From Thunnus maccoyii (taxonomy: Eukaryota > Chordata > Actinopteri > Scombriformes > Scombridae): 64,000 nt of DNA. Below, in pieces: positions 1 through 13,800 of this stretch; position 1 is the first letter of the stretch; each line of letters begins with the position of its first letter. Both the position numbers and the translations under genes were made by a program. Location: the NCBI RefSeq assembly GCF_910596095.1, contig NC_056548.1, forward strand, positions 15,282,651 through 15,346,650, written 5' to 3'. The notes under the pieces were generated by a model, which was not told the DNA's origin, made no database searches, and saw only the letters and a list, made by a program, of their open reading frames with translations.

Positions 1-343
1 CTTAGCACACTGAGCGCAGTGAAATACGAGCTGCTGAGATGCTATGAGACTGCTAGCCTCTGGTTGAACCTCCAATGAGGCCCACCTCTGCCTCCACCAC
101 CACCAATTAGATAGCACCCATAATGCAACCTGAAAGATGCACTGAGCCTGGCAGCTTTATAAACATCCTCCCTGTCTACGACTAACACTCACAGCCTCTT
201 CTTTTCAGCTCAACTTTGTGTGTGGGTGTGGGTTTAAATGTGTGCACCAGGCGTGACTGTGTATGCGAGTTTGAGTGTTGAGAGTGATAGATCCTCCCTC
301 CCAGGGATGCACTCCCATCCTGACAGTGAGCGTTATAGTCATT

Positions 344-344
<1 letters not shown>

Positions 345-391
<47 letters not shown>

Positions 392-410
392 TGTGTCTCT
401 CTCTCTCTCC
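345..410. repeat. (CT)n microsatellite
   Basis: An almost perfect CT run from 345 to 384 is followed by interrupted CT-rich sequence to about 410. It generates artificial open frames on both strands (Ser-Leu repeats on plus, Arg-Glu repeats on minus). Confidence 0.9.
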
Positions 411-3223
411 TGACTACATTATCTTATCTGATTACTCTCTCAGCCGGGATGCGCAGACATACTGGAGACTGCAGTGTAATATAACATGCCTCTATATGAC
501 TTGTGGTTGCTACATGAGATATGCCACCACACACATCATACCACCGGTAACATCAGACCTGTCTGCTTGCCTCTGAGACCTGACAGCTTCATTGTTATTA
601 ACCATACACAAGAACCGAGGCACAGACAGCCGGGCATATCAATGCTGCAGCAAAACTCTGTAATTACGCCGTAAATCAAAGCAATCTCTAGCCAAGCTCT
701 GACCAATTTATCTGCAGACCTAGATTTAATGTGCACAGGGAGGTTGTCTTGCCCCGTGACTTGTGTACACCTCAGGACCGAATAAGGAACTAGCGATGGC
801 GTGTAAAGCACACTGTACAGCAATGAATGATGCCTCTACCTCATACATTCTCCATCTTTTCAGCTGAAAGATGGCTTCTCCAGCTTTGGATCATAAAGTG
901 GCAGTGAAACTGTAGCCTACCATCAGTATACAGCACTATTAAATAATCCACAGCGTTTTCAGTGGCCTGTGGGGACAACGCAGAGGATGGTATAAACATT
1001 AGAGTCAGGAACAGCCCTCCAGTAAGCCTTTTTATGCCATGTGAACAGGTGTGATCTCTGCCTCCCTGCTTTCAAACAATTGTTAGAAGTAATAGGAGAC
1101 ATCAAGCTTAGGATTCTGCTACAGGCTGCAACAACACATTCTCCTTGAAGTACATCCAAATGACGGTTTTCTTAAAGCTGCATAATAACAGCTTGTGAAT
1201 ATCATCCTATAAATACTGTCTGAATTTTAAATAAACTCAACAGCTTTGAGTCCTCTTGCATGCATGTGGCTGACAAATTTTCATACTGCAAGCCACGGTG
1301 CTTTATTGCATCAGACATACAGTAAAGTAAGAGAGGTAACTTTAAATGGGCCACCATGTTGCACCAATCCATCATTCTTAGACCAGTCTGACTAGTTTGA
1401 GGTCAGGGGAAAGGATCAGTCGTTTAGGAGGGCAGAAAATCGAGGTCAGAGGGAAAAGAGGAAAGGGAATGTGGGAGGATAGGAGTGAAAATGATAGAAA
1501 GACACACCTAGCACTCACGTACACACACAGCTATGGTGGTCTTCATTGTAGATGCTGAATACACCTCCTCCTGTCTCTGTAGATTTGTCTACGTGCCTGT
1601 GATCAACTGTTCCACACTTCAGTACCTTGGAAATAATGGCATGGATTAGTTTTTTAATGAGGTTCCTGACATAAGGTTTTAACAAAGTCAATTTTTGATT
1701 TAGACTTAAATGTACACACAAGCCTTCATCTCTCGTCTGTCATATCATAGTCACAAACAGCTTCAGACAGAACAAAAAACATCTGTTAGATATTCTTTCC
1801 TATATATACATTGTTTTTTTATTTTATTTACCACCACTTCTTTTTATTTCTCTCTCTCTCTCTGCATCTCTCCTGCTCCAATCATGCCAAAGCATGTGAT
1901 AAATCTATCACCTTTTGGCTGCTTCTCCCTGTTGATATTTTTATGAGGTCTTGTACAACAAATAAGGACAGAAAGAAAGATGAGAACGGGTAAAAGAGAC
2001 AGAAAGGGGGTTTAGAAAAAACAGAGATTAAATAAAAACATGTGAAGAGTCGGAGGGAGAGACAGAAAGTAGTTTTTGGCCAAATAAAATGGTGTCAGAT
2101 TCTGCTGGTGAGCAGCGTGGGTGTCTCTGGGCTGACATGGCTGTAACAGAGAAATCCAATGGACCAGTGACTTTTCAAATTAAAATGTTGCACTGCGCAT
2201 ATTAATCACACCAAGATAAAGGACGGACTATTACACCCTTAGGGTGTTTCACTTACTTGGCTATAGGCAAATATCCATTAACTACCTCAGTGTAGGAGTG
2301 CTGATCCAAAATTGGTTTTGCTTACATATTAAAAGCAGTGTGATGGTCAATGGTCTTACAGTAGATTAGTACTCCTCCTTTATTTCATACTATTTTCCAT
2401 CTTCACTAGCCTACTTCAGAATGAAATGGTTGTTCTGCTGTCCTGTTATGAATGTGTGCCTCTGTTCATGTCTGTGTGTGTGTGCATGTGGAGTAAAGCA
2501 GAGGGGTAGGGGCGTACAGATCTGTAAGATAGGCCTAACCTTGTAATAGTATCTCTGTCTTTTGTTGCTATACCTCCTTCAGGGTAACCCAGAGGTCAGT
2601 CTTTGTCAGGTGGTTTTGAGATTTACCAGTTACATTTGCCTTTAAGTCTTGTGAAGGATGACTCTTCTGCTTTTGAACTAACACCATTCTTTTAGAGCTG
2701 TTCTGGAACTTAGCGTAGCTTAATTTTTCCTCAAATGAACTTTAAAGCTAAATAGTTTAAAACTATATATGCTGTTGCCACACTGTATACTGTAAAATAC
2801 AATTAAAATTCTAGACCAGACAGAAGTTACTTTCTTGCTAAACAGCAAAACCAAGAATGCAGTAATTACAGTACTAATGCCTGTGAAACACTAGAATTTT
2901 GAAAAGAAATCTCAGCTCTCTTGCCTAAATATTTTACTCCTGTAAGTGCTTCTATATGTGCATATGAAGTAGAATATGCTGGGGAAAAATGCATGCATGC
3001 AAATACATAAGATTTTTCTCTTCAGGCAAGATATACACTATTTTAAATTAGCTGACTCCTCCACAGATCCCCTGAAAGCATTTCAGAAAAATGATTTTTA
3101 AAGACAACAACAAGTCATTAAAACGAAATATAATTTTAAATTCACTGTTTATTCTTCATCACTATGCTTTGAGAGAGCTTTAAATTAGGTGTGGAAGTGA
3201 ATACCTTCAGGGGCGCTGCTCTG

Positions 3224-3229
3224 CGTGTA

Positions 3230-3265
<36 letters not shown>

Positions 3266-3274
3266 TGTGTGTGT
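3224..3274. repeat. (TG)n microsatellite
   Basis: TG dinucleotide run, lightly interrupted by TATG and GCGC units, about 50 bp long. Confidence 0.85.
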
Positions 3275-4186
3275 TTATATGTCTGTCTGTCCCTCTCTCA
3301 AATTAGTGTTAATGATCTATCAGTCAAAACTCCTACACAAGTTGACAGTATAGTGAATTTTTAATAACTGTACACTGCTGTCACTATATATTACCATTAA
3401 TACTAATGACTCTATACAGTAAGAGGGATAAAAACCTGCTAAAAATGTTAAATGTCAGTTTCATCAGCTGTTTCAGAACAAACTCCATTACACATATCAC
3501 TGAAAAAGCAGCGTTTGTAATTGTAATTGCTAATAGAAATTTGTTTGAGATGATTTTATAATGAGCCATATTGTCAGGTTTTAATGTGATATTTAAAACG
3601 GATATGCTCATGACAAATAAAGTTGTTTTTTAGGTATTTTTTAGACATAGTAATGATTTTCACAGCTAAGTCACTAATTCTAAACTGCAGATACCTCAAA
3701 CGATTTTAAAAAAGTGCTTTAAAATGCTGTCTTCATTCGCACTAAATGACAGTTGTTTCCCCCATGCAGTATCTCTAACAACCCAACCTCTTGCAGCCAC
3801 ACAATACCCACCTCAGTCTGGTAAAAACAGTGTACCCTAACTCAAACATGATGCTGCATCCAATAGGCAGGATTAATCATCTCCTTGCTACAGCGCTATA
3901 GTGGGCTGCTCCATCTTGGCCCGGAGGAGACATCAAACGCACTCTCCCTGCCCGCCTGCCTACTGTTTCCCCTGGAGAGACAGAGATGGGTTAGAGAGTG
4001 GAGACTGGCCTCTGGTAGTGCAACTCTCTGTGGAGTCCATATTGATTACACCTGCCACCGGCGGCTAGCTGGAGCTGTGTATTCTGACAGCTGGCAGCAC
4101 AGGGCGAGATGGATAACTGCTCCAGCCAGGCTCTAGCCAGCTACATCATCACTTGGCTCTGTAGAGGGTGTTTGGAAGGCAAGATG

Positions 4187-4195
4187 TTTTTTTTC

Positions 4196-4226
<31 letters not shown>
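4187..4226. repeat. (TTTTC)n pyrimidine repeat
   Basis: Several TTTTC pentamers within a T-rich run. It lies 27 bp to the left of the target-site duplication of the hAT MITE. Confidence 0.85.
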
Positions 4227-4260
4227 GTCACTGGTGCAGTTTTAGTTTACTTCTTTACAG

Positions 4261-4775
4261 CAGTGATTCCCAACCAGGGGTGCTCGTACCCTAGGGGGAA
4301 CTGCTGTTGCTAGGGGGTACTTGGAGAGATTGTAGGGTAGCTCAACTAATTTGAAAAAACTGAATTAATGATTTGATTAAAAAATATACATCCACATATT
4401 GAGTCAGCTATAACAATTAATTTAGGTGTTATTGCAATTAAGAGTATGTGAAAACTAGTCAGCAAGCCAGCAGAAGAGATGAAATAGTTACTGTAGCTAA
4501 AAGTAATGGATAAATGGTTGGAACGTCCAGTTTTTGCCAATCCATGTGGTTGTAGTACGAATACAAACTGAACTAAACATTGACAGTTCAATTGTATAAA
4601 AATATCGTAACATCCACTATTATATCCACTTCTATATGATTAATAGTAAAATAACATCTAGTTTAAAATTGATGAACACATCTGGAACATAAATGGTGCT
4701 GTTGATGAAGGGGTACTTGAGTTCATCAGACTGGGCTGTGGGGGTACATCCTTCAAAAAAGGTTGGGAACCACTG
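4261..4775. mobile_element. Non-autonomous hAT-type MITE with perfect TSD
   Basis: The element begins CAGTGATTCCCAACC and ends GGTTGGGAACCACTG, which is a 15-bp terminal inverted repeat with one mismatch. It is flanked on both sides by the identical octamer CTTTACAG (4253-4260 and 4776-4783). An 8-bp duplication and CAGTG-type ends are diagnostic of the hAT superfamily. The 515-bp interior is AT-rich and has no transposase, so movement would have needed a transposase supplied in trans. The perfect TSD and near-perfect ends suggest a fairly recent insertion. Confidence 0.88.
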
Positions 4776-4783
4776 CTTTACAG

Positions 4784-7700
4784 CATGGTTGACCTGTGTG
4801 GAATTCTTCATGTCACAAATCTTGTTAGCAGAACGTGAGGTTTCTTAGCTTTTCTATCATAATACACTAAATCATCTGAATCATTTGAAACTCTAGACTT
4901 GACTTTATCTTGTATGTTTTAATGGCTGCAAATTAAGATGTGTAAAACACTAAACACTGAAAGAATCTGGTGATGTGAATTCATTTTTTTAAGTAGTGGC
5001 CCTTTTACAGTAACATCCATTGTCTATAACTTATTCTACACATAAATGACCACAGCCTTGAATATTAAAGTTTTCTCATCAGAGATGGGCAGCATCGGGA
5101 GTCCTTCAAAGTGAATAAGTCTGAGACTTGTGAAAACATTTCTGCCCTTATATCAGCCCCTTAAGGACTGCTCGCTAAACTCTGTTTAGAAGGCAGGACG
5201 AGTGACTTGTGGGAAGAGTTGGGAGGTAAAGCCAGTGTGAATCTTTCTCCCCTGTTAGCTCGCAGTCCCTCCTGTAGGCTGCTGGGTATATGGTGTTGAT
5301 TATGGAGATGAGCGGCTATAAACTCAATATTTTCCAAGGTGCAGTGAGAAGACTGTAAAGTAGGCAAATATCTCTGCTCTCGCACAGGAGAGCCATAGAG
5401 TGAGCAAGCTAAATGGGTGTAGAGGGATTCAGATGGCTTAGTCAGGATAAGGAACTTAGATCTCTTGGTATGTTTCTCTCATTTGTGTTCCTCTGCCTTT
5501 CTCCCTCCTTCTCTCTCTCTCTCTCTCTATCACGATCTGTTTTCACACCCCAAAGGCTTTATTTACAATCCTATACTTCTCACACTACAGTCTGTGACAA
5601 CAGCAGAGTAAAACAGAAATTGAAACGTAAGCCTCACCAAATCCCTGGTCATCTGCTTTTAGAAAATGCACTCATGAATTCACAATACGTACTCAACTTA
5701 AGCAAGCATTCGGTACACTGAGTTAACAGCGTTATAATTAAAAAGTAATTTGATATATGACAGTATGTGGTGCACTTTTACAAAGTTGTCCCACTGAAGT
5801 TGAGCAAACATTTGCTCTGCTTAATGATTCATATTCTTCAGTATTATTCTCACTTTCTTTGTCAGCCTGTGCATTGTAATTTCTTCGTTCCCTGCAAGTG
5901 CAGCTTCCCCCCAACCACCATGCATCTGTCTTTGGTAGTGTTCATCAAAGAGTAGTGGCTCCCCTGACACCGCTACAAGAATCCGGGATCAAGTTGCTCT
6001 ACTTTTATTTATGTCTAGTGCTGGGTGTTTAAATATTGTCTTGCGATCTGAGAGCTTAGTCTGCTTTGACCCAGCCATTATTTCTGTGGTAGGGACCATG
6101 AAAAACCAGACCTCTGTGTCTCATGAGAGATCAAATCAAAGAGTAAGACCAGAGATAGAGAGAGAGAGAGACAGAAAGAGAGAGTCAGTCAGTTTAGGTA
6201 TTTTGAGAGTCAGTCAGCTTCTTGTCTGTCAAGCTAGTAGTTCCTCCGCTGTCTGCTGATGCCCGATGAAGTAGGAGACATGCCGAAGCATTAATGGAAC
6301 TGAAACAAAAATAAACCATTTTCAAGTATAAAAAGAGATGCACACACACAGCTGCGTAGAACTTGGCATTGTTGCCTTTGATTTATTCCTCTGGGGGAAG
6401 AAGGGCGGTGTTTTGTGTGTTTGGAAAAAGAAAAAAAACATGGCACACAAGGAACATTCCAAGTTCGCCACAGGAAATCAATTTATTTGAGAGGGCAGCC
6501 AGGCTAAAAATAGGGAGGCCACAAACAATAGTGTTGGAATTAATTGCCCAGATTTTGTGAGAAGGCAAGAAGACTCCAGAGAGCCAAAGTTTGTTCTCTG
6601 TCTTGTTTTCATATGTGTGTTATGGAAATATTAGTCTGGTCTAGTTGTCATGTTATTTTGTTTTTGGCATATTTCTGCTTGTCTGCAGCTGTCAAAACAG
6701 AACTGAATCTCAATCATTTTCCTCCCTGATACGACGACTTACCACTCGTCAACACCACTGCCAGCTGCCTTATTTGACAGGATATGATGATTTATCACAA
6801 CTACTTCACAGTAAATAGACAATAACTGTTTTGTCACACTCCACCGAGTTCTAACTGCGTTTTTGGGAGTGTGTGAGGGAGTGCTGTAGGGGCCTTATGG
6901 GGGCTGATGTGCCGTTTTTAATGAGATCTCACAGCAGTGTTTAAATATTTAACCGTTCCTGGTGAAGCCTCCCCAACAGCCGCCAGGCAAAACTGGTGAG
7001 GTTTCATGCAATCATCACAGACTATACAGCACCTATCCCCTGAAAACATCAGAAAATAAGCACAACCTGAATATATAATGGCATTCTGAATACACAGCCT
7101 GCTGTGCCTAATACCCGCACCTATCGACAGAGATGCTGTCTTTGCCCCTGCAAATAAGTATTCAAACACCATGACAAAGGGTGAGCATGATGATGAAAAG
7201 CTGTTGAATTATACATCTGTTTTTTGATGGGATATTTTCAAAACTTTTTTTTCTTCCCCCGACAAAGTAATTCCCTCATCTCTGCCTGGCGTTTGCCTTT
7301 TCCACCTCATTTTGAGCTTTGCTGTATTTTTTTTTGAGAAACATTTCACCACCGATCAGTTCAACTCCTACTCCCTTCATGTTTTTACATCCCACCACCC
7401 GTCATTCAAAGAGAATGGCGCTGGGGTGTCTGCCACCACCTGCTGTGTTCAGAGGGAAGTGGTAGTGGTGCGTATGCATGCTGTGTGTTTATGTGGAAGT
7501 GTGTGAGGAGGGGGGTTGGAGAGGAGAGTGGGCTGGTTGAGCAAAATTTTGGTAGGTAGTGGGGGGTCAAAGAGGCGATTGAAGGCTGAGAATTTGTAAT
7601 TGTGGTCATGTACTTTAATTTAGTCTACTGGATTATTCAAACTCAATGATATAATCTGATTATTTTTCCCTTAATCTTGTTTAAAAGTCTGTAAAAATAT

Positions 7701-10180
7701 GAGGCTAGCTAAGCAGTCGATTTTAATCCTAAATTTTAAATGCCTCCTTAAACATACTTTTGAATTTTGTTTTTGCAGTCACTCTATTTTAATCAGATTT
7801 TTCTAATCCAATTTGGCGTAATGCTTTTACACACCAAACCTGGCAGTTGTTAAGGATGTTTAAGAGGTTGATGTTGGATATGAATATTTCGGAAGGACCT
7901 TGGATCTGCTTGGGGAATGCTACATACTGTATTTGGGGTGAGGATAGCATTTGGGAAATACGTTTTACCTGCCAGCTGGAGGAATGTAGAGGGAGTTGAG
8001 CCCGCAGATGACAGCATCGGCAGCATCTCCCTTCACTCTCGCCTGCCCCCCCTTTATACTATCCTGTCCTCCTTTTTCAGTTTTCCCCTCGGCTCCTCTT
8101 CCCTCTTTTATCCCCCCTCCCCCCATGCAGACAGCCCATCCCTGCCTGTCTACCCAGCAAACATAGCTCTCCCAAAATCCGCCATCATATCCAGTCACTG
8201 CTCTGAGGCCACACTGATTGAAAGGAGCATTATTAGCCCCTGCTAACCTGCCCATTCACTGTGTAAAATGTTGTTTATTTGACAAGGGATGTATATAGAC
8301 ATTGCTGTAGGGTCTTTAGGAGTTTGGCAGACTCTTATTGGTGCCAAATCATATGCATGACTCCTCTTGCCATGCCGCTTCATGTGGCTGCCAAGTGAGG
8401 CCCACTGGGGTCTTTGCCAGGGGACCCAGACTACTATTCAAACCCCTCACCCCCCACTCAATCACACTCCTAACACACACACACACACATAAAACACCTT
8501 GTGCTTCCCCGATGCCCTCTCTCCCTCCCCCAACCTGTACCAGCCCTATGCTCTCCCATTCCCCTCCCACCCTTACCCCCTCAGTCTCCATACCACACTC
8601 ATTATTAATGATCTGAGGGACAGCTTTCATTTGATCTATTACTTAGGAAGGGACGGCGGCTGCTGTGCTGCTGCATCCCTGCTGGATCTTTAATTATTTC
8701 ATGGAGGGCTTTCCTCCTCTCCGCTGCTCCTTCTCTGTTGTGCAGATGAAATATTGAAGTTGAGGAGTGTAGTGCAAAGTGGCCCCATACAGGGTGAGGT
8801 GTGTGTGCGCATGTGTGCTAGTTTGCTATCTTGTGTGTGTGTGTGTGTGTGTAAGCGTACAGTATAATTGTGTGTATGGACATGTGTGTGTGTGTAAGGC
8901 TGGGCTCCTCCTATGGTTCATAGACAGATCTTAGTTTTGCCATAAATACGGCTTGGACTTTAATCTTGCAACTTCAGTAGGGAGGTCACAGATTGGAAGC
9001 AGAGCGCATTAGTTATTAACTTTTCCTCAAAGTAGAGTTCAATTTTGAAACACAGACACTTAGTGTGTGAATGTGTGAGCTGTTGTTATGGTTAAGACCT
9101 CTGAGTATATTCTGGCTATCTGACAAAACCAACTGAGAAAATCCTTAATGTTTCGAAAAGGAAAAACATTATTAACAAATGTAGAAAGAATTATTTCAGT
9201 GCATGTGTAATGTACTGTGATTATGGGCCATTAATGTCATATTACAGTCGTGTTGAGGCGCAGTAATGGCATGATATCACCGCTCACTTTTGTTGCCAAG
9301 AATAACAAAGCATAACAACATCTGACATGGAAATATAGCTAACACCATGTGCGCACACAACTTTGCATTCAGGTATGATGTATGGCATAAAGCCTAATTG
9401 CTTTGCTCTCCTACTTCATAAATTCTGGCCTCTCTTGAGACAGAGGCTACGGTGTTAATAGCAATCAAAATTCCACACAGGTTTGAGCTACATTCATTTT
9501 GTGTCATATAGCACATCTATAACGTCGCTAGGCAGCTGAGAGTTTATGAATTCAGTAAACTGTTCTGAGATACTTACCTCATGCAGGAATCCATACTCCA
9601 TAAACATAATGACACCTTATTTTAGTTTATGTGATTACATGTGATGCTAAGATTTGCATCCACAGCACCTCTCCACTCAGTAAAACATTGGATTGCTGTA
9701 ATTGGTAGTAGGAGTAATCCATGCGCTTATGTGGGGGAGCATTGGAATGACATTGATATACAGCGCTCCATTAATTGCCATATGAATAGGGTCTGCAGTG
9801 GTTGGCGCGCTGCTGATGCATCACAGTAAAAGAGATGGGTCACTCTGTCTTCTCCAGCCCGCAGCTTTGCCAAGCTCATAATTACTAAAACCCCCAATTA
9901 ATCTTCCCATCACATAGGCCAAATATACACTTCCTCCCTATATAAATGAGATACAGTATATGCTCTTAGTAAATGTGCACGCTTCTGTGTGTGTTTATAC
10001 AAGTAGATGTGCCTGTGCCCATGAGAACATCAAGTACAAATAGCACTATATGTTCTCAGCGTACTCTATAACTCCACTGCAAGCCGCAGAGGTTATCAAT
10101 ACAAGTGGCATCATTTGTGTCGATATCATACAGTTGAACTAAAGGGAACTGCCATGTACAGTGCACTGCAAAAAGGACTG
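4784..10180. other. Gene-free flank (right part)
   Basis: No exon is recognisable. There are short GA tracts (about 6152-6184), GT tracts (about 8835-8852 and 8886-8897) and a C-rich stretch (about 8040-8130 and 8450-8590) that keeps frames open on both strands. Two subregions (about 6361-6570 and 9640-9910) are less repetitive and carry TAATTA-type homeodomain cores, which resemble conserved non-coding DNA. This is a visual impression only. Confidence 0.5.
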
Positions 10181-10186
10181 TTTATT
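10181..10186 (-). terminator. Candidate CMPK2 poly(A) signal
   Basis: AATAAA on the minus strand, about 635 bp beyond the CMPK2 stop codon. A nearer ATTAAA variant is at 10343-10348. Which one is used cannot be told from sequence. Confidence 0.3.
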
Positions 10187-10540
10187 GGTAAAATGCAAAA
10201 AAAATGTGTTCACAGAAAGTTCATACAAACTTACACAAGCAACAGATATACTGGTACATATGAATAACCAACTTCATATAGGCTTATGTAAGACATAAGG
10301 AGTTAAGGAGAGATCGCAACCACACATTTACTGTCATTTAGTTTTAATTTTAAACAACCTAACTGTTATCTGAATGTAAATTTGATTCTGAAGTGCTTAT
10401 ACTGTATAAATGTTTTAAATGTCTACTCATTTCGTCTTTGTTAGTCCAAATACAAGTAGCTGTCAATAAGTGCAGCTACACTGTATCTGATTTCTAAGAG
10501 CTCACAGCAGTTAAATGCACACTTCTTCTGCACAATTGTT

Positions 10541-10546
10541 GTGTGT

Positions 10547-10580
<34 letters not shown>
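10541..10580. repeat. (GT)n microsatellite
   Basis: GT repeat with one interruption, lying downstream of CMPK2 and inside its probable 3' UTR. Confidence 0.85.
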
Positions 10581-10819
10581 CTCAGAATCTGCACATGTAT
10601 GTGTGTCTACATGAATATGTATTACTGATTGTAGCATGCGGTTCTGGCCCCTGGCCATTAAACCTTTACTCATTCTGAGTAGGATCTCCTCTCCACACTC
10701 CAATCTGGCCACCAGCCCTCCTATTATCACATTCACATCACCTTACTGGCACCCAGTGGTGAAAAGAGGTACTGCGTCCACTTGATGCTTGGCTGCCAGC
10801 AGGGGAGATGGAGAACTGT

Positions 10820-13800
10820 TTACAAGTGGCATTTGCCCCTAATTAAAAGCAGCACTTGTTGGAGCACTTGGTCTGCAGGAGGACTAGCATCCACAGTGAC
10901 GCAAGCTGGGCCACTGATCCTCCGGTAAGCCTCCTCCACCCTGAGGAGACATGCACAAACACAATGGTCAACAAATGAAGAAAATACACATATAAACACA
11001 GCAAATGACACTTTACATTTATTAATCTGTTTCTGGATATTTGAGTATTTTAACTGTTTGCAGTTTTGGTGAACAGCTAGGACAGTGATGAATTGCATAA
11101 CATCTGAGAAATATATATGAGAAAAGAAACACAGATGGCCCCGAGCGCAGCCATTTCCTGAGACAAATGAAGAATAGTCCTTGTGATAGTGATTGACCAA
11201 GTCCACAGAATCTCTCACTCTCTCAGGGGCCGTCAACTCCCTCCATTTTCTAATTCTGCTGGCCCAACATCTGGCTGTCCCGTGTGGAAAGGCCATTCTG
11301 TCAGGATAGAGGATGAATGAAGGTAGCCATCGACCTGTCTGCGTAGCGACTAACTGGCCCGGCAGTGCCTGTGAGTTTTGACCAGCTTAATGGAGCACAA
11401 CAGCTCAGCAACTAATCACCTGTTCTTTCTCATCAGCTGCTTCCCCCACGGGACAGTAATTGATTGTTAAGTGTTTGATGGATCAGACTCAGACTGAACT
11501 GACCTGAGTCAGTGAAACGTTTGGTACAGTTTGTACCACCATCTGTGGTTTCATGTTTTCACACTCAGAGAGAAGTTTTTTTCATCAAAGACTATATAAA
11601 TCTCCACACATGTTACATAGTAAAATGTGTTGACTTTTTCTTTGTCTGTTATTACATATTCTGACCTGCTCTATGTGAAAAGTGCCACGAGATAACTTCT
11701 GTTGTGATTTGGCACTCTATAAATAAAACTGAATTGAACTGAATTGAATTGAATTCTGGGTAACATACTGTACAGTAGTACTGTAATACAGTATTTCTGT
11801 CAGATTTACAGAATGTAATCATAATACCATCCCAGATACATCTATTTTATGAAAGCTTTATTTACGTTACAATATACACCTACTATGCAGTAGTCATTTG
11901 TGATTGTGGATTAAAGACTAAATGTCCATCTTAACAAATTAGTTAGGCTTTCATTGTATATCATGTAAGTCTTTAAGTCTTTCTTGTGTAAATGGAACAT
12001 TTTGATGAGATAGTTGTTCACAGGGCAAAAAAATCAGTAGGCATGTCTTTCAGCAAACCAGAATAAGTCATATAACTCTGGTAATTACTTTGGATGGGAA
12101 ATTATTAAAATGAACTTCAGGAGAATCTTTCTTTTTTCGGGAAAAGTAATGTTAATATTTTAAATGTTAAATGTTACACTTGTAAACTAGAACTTGTACG
12201 TATTCCACAGATATTCTATGCACATGTAATCAAACTACCTCACCTGAGTCTGAAAAGTTGGTTGTGATCCAGCTTATGCTCCTCTACAGTCTTTTCTTGA
12301 CCTCTGTCCCTCAGCCTCCTCTTCCTCTCCTCAGGATCCAGGGTAAGTATGACCACCAGGCTGGGCTGGAGCAGGTCACTGGGCCAACGGTACATTTCCG
12401 AACCCTCTGCTGGAAGGTTACACACTGGACCGCTCACTGCTGTGGCAATGGCATACGCTGCTGTGCTGTGCCAGAATCTGGGGACAGATCATGAATGGAG
12501 GATTGAAAGGTGGATGAGTCTCATAGATAGACTAAGAGATGTTAAATTTTGAATTGTAGGCCAAGATCCCTGTGGAATGTTGTTCTATTGTCCCCTTTAT
12601 CCTCTTACAACTTCTTAAAAGAGAGAAAAAGGTCACAAAATAGGCAGACTTCACTCTACCTCTGACATCTCAGCTGCCTTTACCTGTCAACGATGACAGG
12701 TGTCTTCATGCCCTCCTGGCCTATTTGTTCTGCTGTGATGTAGTTCCCCAGAGCGTAGAAGGCCCTGCGGATGAGGGGTGGCTCCTGATCAAAGTGGGCC
12801 CTCCAGGGGGAGAGGCACTGGGGAGGGGACCGCAGAAGAGCGGCCCCAAGAGTATCCCTCAGAGACTCCGTCAGAGTGGTCTTACCTATGATGGGGAAGA
12901 GGGAGGGAGAAAAGATTCACCTCACAAACAAAGAAGGGAACAGACACAAAAAAAGAGTTGTGGAGCATAGAAGGTCTTTTTTTTCTATTTTAAATTTAAT
13001 GAGGGTTTAAAGTGACTGATGAAAAGTTGTCTGACGTAAAACTTCCAGTTATAGCTAATGTACATGGTCGAGTTTTTATAAGGTTTGCAAAGAATATTAG
13101 ATGAGTGAGCTATTCAATAAACCATTTTCACAGTGATGTAACTTTTCTGAGGTCATGATACATGATATTCCATTAGGTGAAGCTCACTAGCAGATAATGG
13201 CTTTAGCAGAGAACAACCGGCCATCACCTTAACAAGACATCTATACATCATGCTGATCATGTATTTATTTATGAGGTAATGGCATTAACCTGTGGCATCC
13301 AGGCCTTCTATGACAATAACAGGGAAGTCTGGTTTACGTCTGGCCTCCACTCTGCTGGGCAGCAGCTCCAATACAGACGTTGCCTCTGGGATGATGTCAC
13401 CACACTGCGGAACAGACAAAATCAGTTTGCTGTAGTGAGAAGAGGCAGGAGGGAGTCACAGACTGTGGTGCACATGAACACACACACTACTGTGGGCCAG
13501 CTGGCACTGGTAGATAAATTGAAGAATGAACTGCTTTGAGACACTAGTTACACAATGCTATACCACCTTCTACCACACGAGTGTGCCATTTTTTCCAGCT
13601 CTCGCATGTTTTCATACATTTAGTTCATGCAATTGTAAAAGAAGTATGTGAATTTAAATAACAAGAGTATCAGAACCTTCTTTAAAACTTCATAGGCCTC
13701 CTGGAAACTGTAGAAAACATCAGAGTTGATGATGTTGAGAGTAGATGGGTGATATTCTGGCGCTTCTGACGGTACCACATAGTAATTCTTGGACGTTTCC

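Larger units (their letters stand above)
1..4252. other. Gene-free flank (left part)
   Basis: I see no exon with a recognisable protein in this stretch. All open frames are short, and several arise from simple repeats, such as the Arg/Glu frame opposite the CT tract near 345. The sequence is AT-rich with scattered dinucleotide tracts. In humans the CMPK2 flank is a large gene-poor region towards SOX11, so regulatory DNA is plausible, but nothing specific can be named. Confidence 0.6.

Noticed and set aside
205..387. Arg-Glu repeat protein on the minus strand
   Set aside because: Direct translation of the CT microsatellite.
7917..8255. Overlapping open frames on both strands (about 100 codons)
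   Set aside because: They come from a C-rich stop-poor stretch; peptides are Pro/Ser-rich or Gly-rich without a recognisable family.
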